Of a DNA stretch of 64,000 nucleotides, positions 42,471 to 50,454 are shown in pieces (positions within the stretch are counted from its first letter, which is position 1; the number at the start of each line of letters is the position of its first letter). Both the position numbers and the translations under genes were made by a program. The stretch comes from Vibrio superstes (lineage in GTDB: Bacteria > Pseudomonadota > Gammaproteobacteria > Enterobacterales > Vibrionaceae), in the NCBI RefSeq assembly GCF_003569005.1, contig NZ_BCUR01000001.1:1555893-1619892 (forward strand), read 5' to 3'. The notes beneath the pieces are model-generated. The model saw only the letters and a list, made by a program, of their open reading frames with translations, did not search any database and was not told the DNA's origin.

Positions 42471-42486
42471 TTGGCATCAATTGGTT
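42471..42486 (+). promoter_or_regulatory. Shared operator motif, copy d (MFS transporter gene)
   Basis: TTGGCATCAATTGGTT. It lies 279 bp before the MFS start codon. Removing the 162-bp inverted-repeat element inserted in between would leave 117 bp, closer to the other copies. Confidence 0.6.
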
Positions 42487-42551
42487 ACAAGCTTTAGCGA
42501 TAAGCTACTTAAACTTGCCTGAGAAATGGGTGAGTTGCTAGGGAAGCGCTT

Positions 42552-42713
42552 ATACCAATCGTAGTAAATAACGGGTCATCCTAGCTTGTTAAAACACTCG
42601 ATAACGGTGTTAGAAATTTTGATTGTAGAATAACCACTTATCAAAAAGTTCTACCTTGTTATGCAGCGTTTTTCCTACGCTATTTCTGACTACTTACTTG
42701 CTGTGATTGGTAT
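42552..42713. mobile_element. Short inverted-repeat element, copy 2 (162 bp)
   Basis: Same element and orientation as the copy at 33243, with 4 extra bases near the right end (ACTTACTTGCTGTGATTGGTAT). It sits between operator copy d and the MFS gene, 52 bp before that gene's start codon. It probably displaced the promoter region or supplies part of it. Confidence 0.85.
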
Positions 42714-42765
42714 TACGACATGAGAGTTGAATTCACCTGAAAACTCAAAGTGAATCGAGGTTCTC

Positions 42766-43968
42766 ATGAACGTAAGTAAGCTAAACCGATATCTCGTCGG
42801 TCTCTGCCTTTTTGTTGGCTACACACTGTTTGCCCTAAGCTGGAAAGCGGGGGATCTGTTTATCTCCAATGTCGGCTATGACGACAATGACCTAAGCTCG
42901 CTAATCGCTGTGCTTAACATAGTTAAGGTAGCGGTAAACTTTCTGATTGGCGTATTTACTGCAAAGTTCATTGCGGAAAAAACCTTTCTCAATAATTCTC
43001 AGCTTTTCATTCTAGGCTGCCTTACCGTTGGTGCTTCAATGTTTGCACTGCCAATGAACGAAAGCTTTTACTATATTGCAGCGTGTCGTGCTGTTCTTGG
43101 CTTCGGCGGTGCGTTGATCTTATTTACCATGAACCCACTGGTTGCCAGTATCTTTCCTGAAAACGAGCTACCTGTAGTAAATGGTCTGAACTCATCTGCG
43201 TTTAACGTAGGTATCGCTCTCATGCTCACCTTAGCAAGCGTTATGGCAAGTAATCCTAGCTTGGTTACAACCTTTGTCGCTATTGTGGCAATCTCTGTGG
43301 CGGCTTTGTTTTTCGCCTCTAACCGCAACTCAGTTACCACTATGAAGTCACGCTTAGAGAGTAATAAGCCAGCGATGCTACAAACAAACGACAACCAAGA
43401 GCAGTTTGGCATCACTGATGGCCTCAAGAGCGGCTTTAACTGGCTATTTGCGCTTACTTTTACTGGCATCATGTCTTTTTACTACGTAGCATTTACTTTC
43501 CTTGATGGCGCGACAGTAAAATACCTGATGTATGCTGGCATTGTTGGTAACTTTGCTGGGATTGCAGGTGCTAAAGCCCTGCCACATATCGTGGTGGCAA
43601 GACTGGCTTCCTTTGTCTCTGTTGTTCTAGCGGTAAGCTTTATGTTTACGCTAGGGTCAGAGTTATCTCCTTGGATTGCTGGCGCTCTTGGCTTTGCAAT
43701 GATGTTCTCTCTGCCATCCTATGTCACTTTGGGCTTCTCTCAACCGAACTCGACACCTAAGAAGGTGGGTATTACTTTTATGATGTTCTGGGTGCTCTCA
43801 GACCTCATCGCTACTTTCATTTTGAAGGCGTACGCTACGCTAGCATCCGCGCCTTCGACCGAGTCCACTGCAACCCTGTTTATTCTTGCAGTTGCCGCTT
43901 GCTACCCAATCGGCTGCCTGTTTATCAAGGGTTCGCCTAAGCCTGCATTGCAAATGGCGGAGGCGTAA
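42766..43968 (+). CDS. Major facilitator superfamily transporter
   Basis: 400 residues with about 12 hydrophobic helices, placed in the inner membrane. The family pattern is visible in the first half (VAVNFLIGVFTAKFIAEKTF in the loop 2-3 position; AACRAVLGFGGALILFTMNPLVASIFPENELPVVNGLNSSAFNVGIAL) and repeats more loosely after a central loop at about 190-220. No substrate-specific signature is recognised. Its outer-membrane partner starts 4 bp later, so the two form an operon, probably for uptake or export of the compound handled by the nearby dehydratase and RidA. Operator copy d lies upstream, beyond an inserted repeat element. Confidence 0.85.
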   Translation: MNVSKLNRYLVGLCLFVGYTLFALSWKAGDLFISNVGYDDNDLSSLIAVLNIVKVAVNFLIGVFTAKFIAEKTFLNNSQLFILGCLTVGASMFALPMNESFYYIAACRAVLGFGGALILFTMNPLVASIFPENELPVVNGLNSSAFNVGIALMLTLASVMASNPSLVTTFVAIVAISVAALFFASNRNSVTTMKSRLESNKPAMLQTNDNQEQFGITDGLKSGFNWLFALTFTGIMSFYYVAFTFLDGATVKYLMYAGIVGNFAGIAGAKALPHIVVARLASFVSVVLAVSFMFTLGSELSPWIAGALGFAMMFSLPSYVTLGFSQPNSTPKKVGITFMMFWVLSDLIATFILKAYATLASAPSTESTATLFILAVAACYPIGCLFIKGSPKPALQMAEA

Positions 43969-43972
43969 CAGG

Positions 43973-44845
43973 ATGAAAAAGTTACTACTGGCAACCTCTA
44001 TCGGTCTTTCCGCGATGGTTAGTGCGAGTTCATTTGCTAGCGAAAAGCCAGATCCGAAGATTAAAGAGATCAAAAAAGCTGTCTCCAAGTTGGACAAGGA
44101 AACAGCGGCAGAAAAAGCGGCAAAAGAACTAGCAAACCCCAATACTGTTTATGCCACTATGAACTTTAAGTTTCAGTATAGTGCGGGCTATGAGGGCAAT
44201 GGCAGCAGTTTGACGACGGTATTTCAGCCCTCTATGCCAATGCCGCTGGCCAATGGCGATAAAATCTTCTTTAGGCCTGCTATCTCTTATATCGATAATG
44301 ATTTTAGTTTTGATGAGACAAATGTTGATAACCATGGCTTTAGTGATATCTCTTTTGACTTAGCATACTCACCAACCTTGTCAGATCCGAGCAACCTGTT
44401 GGCTGTGGGGGTACTGGCCACACTTCCTACAGGCTCTGCGGATATTTCTGCCAACCAGTACGCATTGGGGCCAGAATTATTTTTAGGTAAGCTGTCACAA
44501 CAGAGGGTAATGGGTGCTTTGACCACTCACCAGTGGGGTTTTGATGCTGATGAGGGCAATGAAGAGATTAACCGAACTGGTATGCAATTGATGTGGGTAG
44601 AGATCGCCGGTGGCGGTTGGACCTATGGTTCCGTGCCTCAACTGAGTTATGATTGGAACGAGCAACAGGCCGAGATACCTATTAACTTAATGGTTAGTAA
44701 AACGGTTATTCTAGGGAACCGTCCTTGGAAGTTAGGGCTGGAAGTGAACTACTATGTGGAGAAAGCAGAGTCACGCCCAGACTTTATGTTGAGTTTTAAC
44801 GTGGCCCCGGTTATTGAAAATCGTTTGGCGACGCTACTACAGTAG
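43973..44845 (+). CDS. Outer-membrane channel-like protein
   Basis: 290 residues. It has a signal peptide (MKKLLLATSIGLSAMVSASSFA), a short charged helical segment rich in Lys/Glu/Ala (about 25-56), and then a beta-barrel with many strands (YATMNFKFQYSAGYEGNG, KIFFRPAISYIDNDFSFDE, SDISFDLAYSPTLSDPSNLL, GVLATLPTGSADISANQYALGPELF, WKLGLEVNYYVEKAE). The layout resembles outer-membrane proteins of the MetA/phenol-degradation-like type, which help hydrophobic compounds cross the outer membrane. Its start codon follows the MFS stop by 4 bp, with AGG in the MFS end serving as ribosome binding site. A terminator follows. Confidence 0.75.
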   Translation: MKKLLLATSIGLSAMVSASSFASEKPDPKIKEIKKAVSKLDKETAAEKAAKELANPNTVYATMNFKFQYSAGYEGNGSSLTTVFQPSMPMPLANGDKIFFRPAISYIDNDFSFDETNVDNHGFSDISFDLAYSPTLSDPSNLLAVGVLATLPTGSADISANQYALGPELFLGKLSQQRVMGALTTHQWGFDADEGNEEINRTGMQLMWVEIAGGGWTYGSVPQLSYDWNEQQAEIPINLMVSKTVILGNRPWKLGLEVNYYVEKAESRPDFMLSFNVAPVIENRLATLLQ

Positions 44846-44872
44846 TAACGACTGAAAACAAGTTTACCCAAT

Positions 44873-44900
44873 AAAAAGCCAGCACTGCCTGGCTTTTATT
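44873..44900 (+). terminator. Terminator after the MFS/outer-membrane operon
   Basis: 9-bp stem AAAAGCCAG / CTGGCTTTT with a 6-base loop, followed by ATT. Confidence 0.8.
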
Positions 44901-44909
44901 ACACTTATC

Positions 44910-44956
44910 ATACCAATCACAGTAAATCAGTGGTCAGAAATAGGGTAGGAAAAACG
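44910..44956. mobile_element. Left-truncated fragment of the short inverted-repeat element (copy 4)
   Basis: Begins ATACCAATCACAGTAAATCA and follows the reverse orientation of the full copies through GGTCAGAAATAG(G)GTAGGAAAAACG, then breaks off. The remaining about 110 bp are missing and a SEC-C coding fragment follows directly. Confidence 0.7.
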
Positions 44957-44962
44957 CCTGAG

Positions 44963-45022
44963 CGTAATGACCTGTGTAGCTGTGGTAGTGGCAAGAAGTA
45001 CAAAAAGTGTTGCGGTCGTTGA
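44963..45022 (+). pseudogene. Orphan SEC-C zinc-motif fragment
   Basis: Nineteen codons plus stop encode [19 protein letters not shown], a complete SEC-C motif as found at the end of SecA and of the protein at 10469. The frame runs back through the repeat fragment to a GTG at 44930, which would make a 30-residue peptide [11 protein letters not shown] plus the motif. This is either the broken 3' end of a lost SEC-C gene or a tiny fused peptide. A good terminator follows 27 bp later. Confidence 0.65.
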
Positions 45023-45049
45023 TGACGAATAGATTTAAAGCTTCTCACT

Positions 45050-45074
45050 AAACCGTCTAATTGACGGTTTTTTT
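45050..45074 (+). terminator. Terminator after the SEC-C fragment
   Basis: Stem AAACCGTC / GACGGTTT with a 5-base loop, then T5. It suggests that a real gene once ended here. Confidence 0.8.
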
Positions 45075-45267
45075 ATGCGTGGGAATTGAGTAGAGCAGAA
45101 CTCATCCCTTCTAACTAAGCTAAATAGCATTGTCACTTATAAAATGCGGTTTAAATATAGGTTTCAATTGTCTGTGGGGAATATCAGATTCTAGTTGCGA
45201 TAGTGCATCAGTATTGGTTGATAGGTTGTTTCTCTTTTAGTTATTGCATGAAATAGATGGGGATAAC

Positions 45268-47583
45268 ATGAAAAAGATCATCGTATTGTGGGGTGCATTA
45301 GCCTTGCTACCGGCTGTAAGTCAAGGGCAAACGTGTAAAAGTACTGCCCAAGAATTCAGGAGTATTACTGGGTATTGTAATAATTCGATAGAGCCAAAAC
45401 TTGGGGTCGCCTGGGACATCGATATTGAAAATAGCGAAGGTCCAGTTAGAGAAGGAATCTTTAGGCGATTTGAGCAAGCAGAATATAGTGATATAGCTAC
45501 ACGAACATCACCTAGAGACGAAGTTGCAAATCCTATTGTAGCCAGTGCAGATCTAATGCAGATTAATATCGAAGACGGTCGCTACTGGTCACACACCAAT
45601 CTTTTCTTTGTTTATATGATGCAATTTGTTACCCATGATATGGCACTCACAGTATCGCCACCTGCAGACCCTCTTGCGCTCAACGCGGGGTTAGGCATTG
45701 AGAAAGATGCCGAAGGTAGCGATTTTTTACTAGGTGGTGCAACGGTTGATTATCTAGACGAACAGGGCGTTCCACAGCAATACAATGGAGCGTCCGCTTT
45801 CTTAGACTTGTCTTCCACCTATGGCCCCACAAATGAAATAAGTAATGCTTTGAGAACGTTTGAAGGAGGGCTTTTAAAGACTGCACAGCGAAAGGATTTT
45901 AAGTTTACTAGGAGAAATACTCCCTCTCGGGATCTGTGTGATTGTGTAAACACTGATACTGGTGAACCTTGGAGCATGTTTAACGAAGATCTTTCAAATA
46001 TCAAAGAAGTATTTGTTGAAAGTGCTCCAGGGTTTATTCCTGAACCGTTTTTTCACCTCGATATGTGTGTCTCTCCCGCAGCTTCTTTTGGAACTACATT
46101 TATACCAGGAGTAGGGGAAATACCCGCCACGCCAGGCGTTTATAGTTGCCCCAATAGTGCGCTTGGCACTCCTCCAATGCTATTGGAAAACGTGAAATGC
46201 AGTATTAACTATGCAGCTTTAAACGACCCAACTAGATCAGATTTCGAATGGAGCATTCCTGAAGGCGTTGATTGGATGCCCTTTGTTTCAGAAACAAGCC
46301 CACAAGTCCCTTTTGATGAACTTACTGCGTCGACTAATGATCCGAGTAAAGCTTTTGCCGCTGGGGATCTTAGAGCAACAGAAAATCTAGGCATTACAGT
46401 CATACAAAACCTTTGGCTCAGAGAGCATAACAGTAACGCGAGGTTACTCTCGAAAAATAACCCTGATTGGAGTGATGAACAGATATTTCAGGTGGCGAGA
46501 GCGCGCACTATCGGAGTTTACCAAAACGTAGTGTACAACGAATTTTTGCCGATAATTCTAGGGAAGAAGCTAACCCAGAAGTATAAGCTAACCAAAAAAT
46601 ACAAAGACAGTGATTATGATGTAGCTATTGATCCTCGAACTGGCAATAGCTTTGCCGCGGCAGCTATGCGCTTCGGACACTCAATGGTCACCAATGACGT
46701 ATTTCCTCTAGATCCAATTACTATGGAGAGAATTTCTACAAATCAAAAGCAACTACCCGCTAACTATTTTGGTCAAAACTCACCTGCTGAGTCTTCAGTA
46801 AATTGGATACACCTTGGAGCGGCAGCTCAATCAACCGCTTTCGCTCCAGTGGATGAAATGATGGCGTTTATTGGGGCTCAAGTACCCAGTGCTTCACCAC
46901 CTGATGATGCCATCATGGCAGGTTTGGTCAACTCTAGAGCTCAAATGGTCGACCGCTATGTCGAAATTTCTTTGAACAAGCTTGATGTATCCAATTGTTT
47001 TAGTGGCGCTATTTCAGTCAGCGTCCCTGGGTTTTCTGTATTTAGAGGCCGAACGCATGGATTGCCTTCGTATCATCAGCTTGCCAAGCAGTGGACAGGT
47101 AATGCCATATACGGTACGAAAGGTTGCCCTGAACCTCTGGAAAACCAAGAGTATGATCCTCTGCAATGCTTTGAAGCATTTACACAAGATACAGACTCTA
47201 ACTATGCTTTGCAGTTAAGAGATACTTTCAAGCGACTAGATCTAATCGACCCTTTTGTAGGAATGTTGATCGAATCTGAAATAGTCTGTACTGACTGTAA
47301 ATTTGGCAGCTTAGAAGGCAGTAATGAGTTACACCAAAAAGCTAACGTTAAGAGTGGAATAGTGGGACCTACTGCTGGTGAGATAATTGCTGACCAATTT
47401 TATCGTAGCAAGTACGGAGATAGATTTTGGTTTGAGAATAGTATCCATGGCTGGTCAAAAAGTGATTTACGTACGATACATAGCACTACAATGAAAGATC
47501 TTATTTCAACTCATTTTCCATCGCTATCGGCTCAGCTCAAGGGTAGGGACAGTGCTTTAATAGGAGTTGCTATTTATAACTAG
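45268..47583 (+). CDS. Secreted animal-type haem peroxidase
   Basis: 771 residues with a signal peptide (MKKIIVLWGALALLPAVSQG). The body matches the peroxidase-cyclooxygenase (animal haem peroxidase) fold. The distal His is in MQFVTHDMAL near residue 119. The catalytic Arg-Glu is in LWLREHNSNARLLSKNNPDW near 384, followed by ARARTIGVYQNVVYNEFLPIILG. The proximal His is in AAAMRFGHSMV near 471. Distal Gln and His are kept, but the Asp that precedes the distal His in myeloperoxidase is Thr here; the Glu of REH is kept, so covalent haem linkage may be partial. Such enzymes oxidise halides or phenols with peroxide. Several Cys suggest disulphides. The start follows GGGGATA; an in-frame ATG 24 bp upstream is less likely. 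Confidence 0.85.
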   Translation: MKKIIVLWGALALLPAVSQGQTCKSTAQEFRSITGYCNNSIEPKLGVAWDIDIENSEGPVREGIFRRFEQAEYSDIATRTSPRDEVANPIVASADLMQINIEDGRYWSHTNLFFVYMMQFVTHDMALTVSPPADPLALNAGLGIEKDAEGSDFLLGGATVDYLDEQGVPQQYNGASAFLDLSSTYGPTNEISNALRTFEGGLLKTAQRKDFKFTRRNTPSRDLCDCVNTDTGEPWSMFNEDLSNIKEVFVESAPGFIPEPFFHLDMCVSPAASFGTTFIPGVGEIPATPGVYSCPNSALGTPPMLLENVKCSINYAALNDPTRSDFEWSIPEGVDWMPFVSETSPQVPFDELTASTNDPSKAFAAGDLRATENLGITVIQNLWLREHNSNARLLSKNNPDWSDEQIFQVARARTIGVYQNVVYNEFLPIILGKKLTQKYKLTKKYKDSDYDVAIDPRTGNSFAAAAMRFGHSMVTNDVFPLDPITMERISTNQKQLPANYFGQNSPAESSVNWIHLGAAAQSTAFAPVDEMMAFIGAQVPSASPPDDAIMAGLVNSRAQMVDRYVEISLNKLDVSNCFSGAISVSVPGFSVFRGRTHGLPSYHQLAKQWTGNAIYGTKGCPEPLENQEYDPLQCFEAFTQDTDSNYALQLRDTFKRLDLIDPFVGMLIESEIVCTDCKFGSLEGSNELHQKANVKSGIVGPTAGEIIADQFYRSKYGDRFWFENSIHGWSKSDLRTIHSTTMKDLISTHFPSLSAQLKGRDSALIGVAIYN

Positions 47584-47590
47584 GATAAGT

Positions 47591-47627
47591 AACAACCGAA
47601 CCTGTTTATTAAATAGGTTCGGTTGTT
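47591..47627. terminator. Long hairpin after the peroxidase gene
   Basis: Perfect 13-bp stem AACAACCGAACCT / AGGTTCGGTTGTT with an 11-base loop. It lies between convergent genes and may act on both strands; the T-runs are short. Confidence 0.7.
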
Positions 47628-47707
47628 ACAACAAAGTTTTAGTTGTCGTTGTTTCTATGCGCACTGCTGTTTGTACTTCTGGTAGTTAAGCTCTGACATC
47701 TCAGTCA

Positions 47708-49363
47708 TTAACTCATTAACTCATTAACTAGAGTCATAGTGGTGTCTTCTGCAACACCAAAATTATGCAGTAACTTCCTTCCTCGAATTAAAGTGCTTTC
47801 TATATAGGTAGAGGCGGCAAAGTGTATGCCTAATTGTTTTAGCTCTAGTTCATCTTCTTTCGAGTTTGTACGTGCATAGATGTCCAAGTTTGGGTATCGA
47901 GCAAGTGCTACACTGACTCGTTTAAGGGTGGCTGGTTCATGGATAGAAACAAACACGGCCTTAGCATCATCTAAGTGAATTTTGTTGCGCACGCTGGATC
48001 TCATGATATCGCCAAAATAGGCGGTGAGACCAAGTTGCTTGCTCGTTTTTACTTGATCATAGTTATTATCCAACGCTACATATGGGATCTGCGCTCGATG
48101 GGCCATTTTAGCAATGAGCCTGCCAACTTCATCCATACCAATAATCACTAAAGCATTGCTTTCTTTGTGGGGTAAATCGTCAAACGACTTTGCGCTATGA
48201 AGGAATCTAGAGACGATTTTATCGCCCAGCTTAATGCTAAAAGAGGACAAGACCATGCTTAGGCTAACAATGGCGATTATGATGCTCGACTGTGACTCAG
48301 TGAGGATGCTCATTGATGTCGCAAGCGCCAGTATCACAAACGCAAATTCACCTATATGATTGAGCCAAAACCCTGTCTTTATCCCCACAGACAATGACTT
48401 CCCATCGATTAGGGAGAGTGCAGTCGAAAGTAAGGTTTTTACGACCAGAACCACAGTGAGAATGAACAGTATTGAGCTCAGGTGTTCCATTAGCACTGTT
48501 GGGTTAATCTGCATACCTACAGACGTGAAGAACAATGCCATGAGTACTCCCTTAAATGGGAGTACGGTTTCTTCTAGGCTATGTCTGAAGTCAGAGGAGG
48601 ACAACAGCATTCCTAGTGAAAATGCGCCAAGGGTAGAAGGCAGTTCTGCATACTCAATGATACAAACCGTTGCGAAAATAGCCGCGAATAAGCATAAGGC
48701 AAAGGCATCTTTATTGTGTTTTCTTACGCTCCACTTCAGAGCGAATGGCAACATAACTTTGCCGATCGCAAGGATCAGACCAATCACGAATAGAACGGTA
48801 AAGGTATCTTGTAAAAAGGTCGCGCTTGACTCATTTTGATGGCTAACTAATAGTGGTATTAACGCCATTAGTGGCACCACGCTCAAGTCTTGTCCCATCA
48901 AGTTCGAGAATATGTTTTTACCGTGTTCGGAGTTGAATTCACCCTTTTGATTTAGCAAAGTGATGACGACGGCAGAAGAGGACTGCCCAAATATGGCACC
49001 AATAACTAAGCCTATTTGCCAGGAAAACCCTAGCAAAGTGACCAGTCCGGCAAAGAGTAGGGACGTTGCTACCACAAGCCCTACACCTTGTATCATAAGG
49101 CTTTTCTTCATTCGCCATAAATCCACAGGCTTCATCTCTAATCCTATAGTAAATAGAAAAAGAACGACGCCGAGGTCGGCAACTTGTTGTAGCAATTCAA
49201 TGTTGGTAGCGGCGACTACCCCTGGAGTAAAAGGTCCCAGGGCAACACCTGCCAATATAAACCCAACAATGGTGCCCATGCCCAGTATTGATGAACCTAC
49301 AACAAACAGAGTTGCTACAGCAAACACGTAGGCGATAAAATAAAAGAAACTGATAGAGTCCAT
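47708..49363 (-). CDS. CPA2 cation/proton antiporter, KefB/KefC-like
   Basis: 551 residues with about 12 membrane helices in the first 385 residues, then a TrkA-N (RCK) regulatory domain at about 400-520. The membrane part shows LQQVADLGVVLFLFTIGLEMKP, GQSSSAVVITLLNQKGEF, NLMGQDLSVVPLMALIPLL (the paired ion-binding region) and STLGAFSLGMLLSSSDFRHSLEETVLPFKGVLMALFFTSVGMQ. It exchanges K+ (or Na+) for H+. The nucleotide-binding loop reads VIIGMDEVGRLIA, so the middle Gly of GxGxxG is Asp, and the response to NAD(H) or glutathione may differ. No KefF/KefG partner is present. It starts 11 bp after the pyridoxal kinase gene, forming an operon. The stop lies in a tandem TCATTAAC repeat. Confidence 0.88.
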   Translation of the reverse strand: MDSISFFYFIAYVFAVATLFVVGSSILGMGTIVGFILAGVALGPFTPGVVAATNIELLQQVADLGVVLFLFTIGLEMKPVDLWRMKKSLMIQGVGLVVATSLLFAGLVTLLGFSWQIGLVIGAIFGQSSSAVVITLLNQKGEFNSEHGKNIFSNLMGQDLSVVPLMALIPLLVSHQNESSATFLQDTFTVLFVIGLILAIGKVMLPFALKWSVRKHNKDAFALCLFAAIFATVCIIEYAELPSTLGAFSLGMLLSSSDFRHSLEETVLPFKGVLMALFFTSVGMQINPTVLMEHLSSILFILTVVLVVKTLLSTALSLIDGKSLSVGIKTGFWLNHIGEFAFVILALATSMSILTESQSSIIIAIVSLSMVLSSFSIKLGDKIVSRFLHSAKSFDDLPHKESNALVIIGMDEVGRLIAKMAHRAQIPYVALDNNYDQVKTSKQLGLTAYFGDIMRSSVRNKIHLDDAKAVFVSIHEPATLKRVSVALARYPNLDIYARTNSKEDELELKQLGIHFAASTYIESTLIRGRKLLHNFGVAEDTTMTLVNELMS

Positions 49364-49374
49364 GAAATAGCCAG

Positions 49375-50247
49375 TTAGTGTGTTGTTGTTTGTTCAACCT
49401 TAATAACAGGGAGTTCGTAGGTTGGTTCCACGAATTCATACTGACCAGCGACAGTTTGTAACTCACACGAGTTGTGTTCTTCAGTGATCTTCAAAATGCC
49501 ATACGCGGCATTACAGGTGTGAGAGAACGCACTGATTGGGTTAACCCCATTGACTATAGAAGCAGCAAAAACAGCAGAGATAAGATCTCCCAATCCAATG
49601 ATAGGATCATCAAAGTGAAGCTTAGGGCATTCTACTTTGAAGCTATTGCGGTTTGTCACCATCAGCATGGATTCAACGTCATTAGATAGCATGTCTAGAT
49701 CTTTAACGATAACGTAGCGAACGCCTAGGTTTAATATTTGCTCGCATGCTTCAATGACTTGCTGTTGGTCCGCTGGCTTTACATCCGCAATTGCAGAGAG
49801 TTCATGTTGGTTTACCACAACAATATCGGCAATAGGAACGAGTTCCTTGATCAAGGCCTGTTTTACTTCATCGGAAATGACCTGAGTATTATTGGATAGG
49901 TACATGGCTGCATGGCAAACGTATAACGCAGATCGGTTACGCTTCTTAAGTTTGGCTACAGATAGGTAAAGCTCTTCGACCTGCTTAACATTATCCAAAT
50001 AGCCAGATATCAATGCCCCGCAGTGATCAAGCTCATGGATGGCGTCTACGCCTTGAATCAGCGCGCCAATTTCATTTTCTACGTTTTTATAGTCAGCCCA
50101 ATCGTGATCGGTGCGAGGGGTTTTAGCCAGTTGCAAGGTATCTAATTGAAGAACCTCAATCCCCATGCGTTGCATAGGAAATACAGCAGAACTATTGCCT
50201 ACATGACCATAAACAACTTGGGGCTGTATCGAAATAATATTTGTCAT
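49375..50247 (-). CDS. pdxY: Pyridoxal kinase, PdxY-like
   Basis: Phosphorylates pyridoxal for B6 salvage. The 290-residue product follows the PdxY/PdxK ribokinase-like fold: IISIQPQVVYGHVGNSSAVFPMQRMGIEV at the start, GALISGYLDNVKQVEEL, YVCHAAMYLSNNTQVISDEV, VVNQHELSAI, and the anion-hole/catalytic loop IIGLGDLISAVFAASIVNG near 225. The usual catalytic motif is G-(T/V)-G-D; here it is G-L-G-D with the Asp kept. In several positions usually strict in PdxY (for example CDPVMG, here CHAAMY) it deviates, so activity should not be assumed equal. It lies upstream of the antiporter on the same strand. Its own promoter region carries no recognised site. Confidence 0.8.
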   Translation of the reverse strand: MTNIISIQPQVVYGHVGNSSAVFPMQRMGIEVLQLDTLQLAKTPRTDHDWADYKNVENEIGALIQGVDAIHELDHCGALISGYLDNVKQVEELYLSVAKLKKRNRSALYVCHAAMYLSNNTQVISDEVKQALIKELVPIADIVVVNQHELSAIADVKPADQQQVIEACEQILNLGVRYVIVKDLDMLSNDVESMLMVTNRNSFKVECPKLHFDDPIIGLGDLISAVFAASIVNGVNPISAFSHTCNAAYGILKITEEHNSCELQTVAGQYEFVEPTYELPVIKVEQTTTH

Positions 50248-50454
50248 TTTAAAACTAACTCTTAACGGTGTTTTACTACATTCGGCGAGAGTCTAACGCT
50301 ACATTCAATCCACAATGAATACATTTTGTAGGATGAGAGCCTGCATAGGCAAGAGAAGCCCGTATAGAGTGCTGGGTAAGATGAGTAGAAAAACAGATCG
50401 CAAAAACCGCCTAAAAAGACGGTTCAAGAGTGAAGCTATGAATACAAATACGGA

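Noticed and set aside
47706..47729. Three tandem copies of TCATTAAC at the end of the antiporter gene
   Set aside because: A real micro-repeat, but each unit brings a stop in the same area, so slippage would hardly change the protein; probably of little consequence.
48360..48839. 159-codon open frame on the plus strand
   Set aside because: It lies wholly inside the KefB-like gene on the other strand, and its composition is that of an antisense shadow; no domain was seen.
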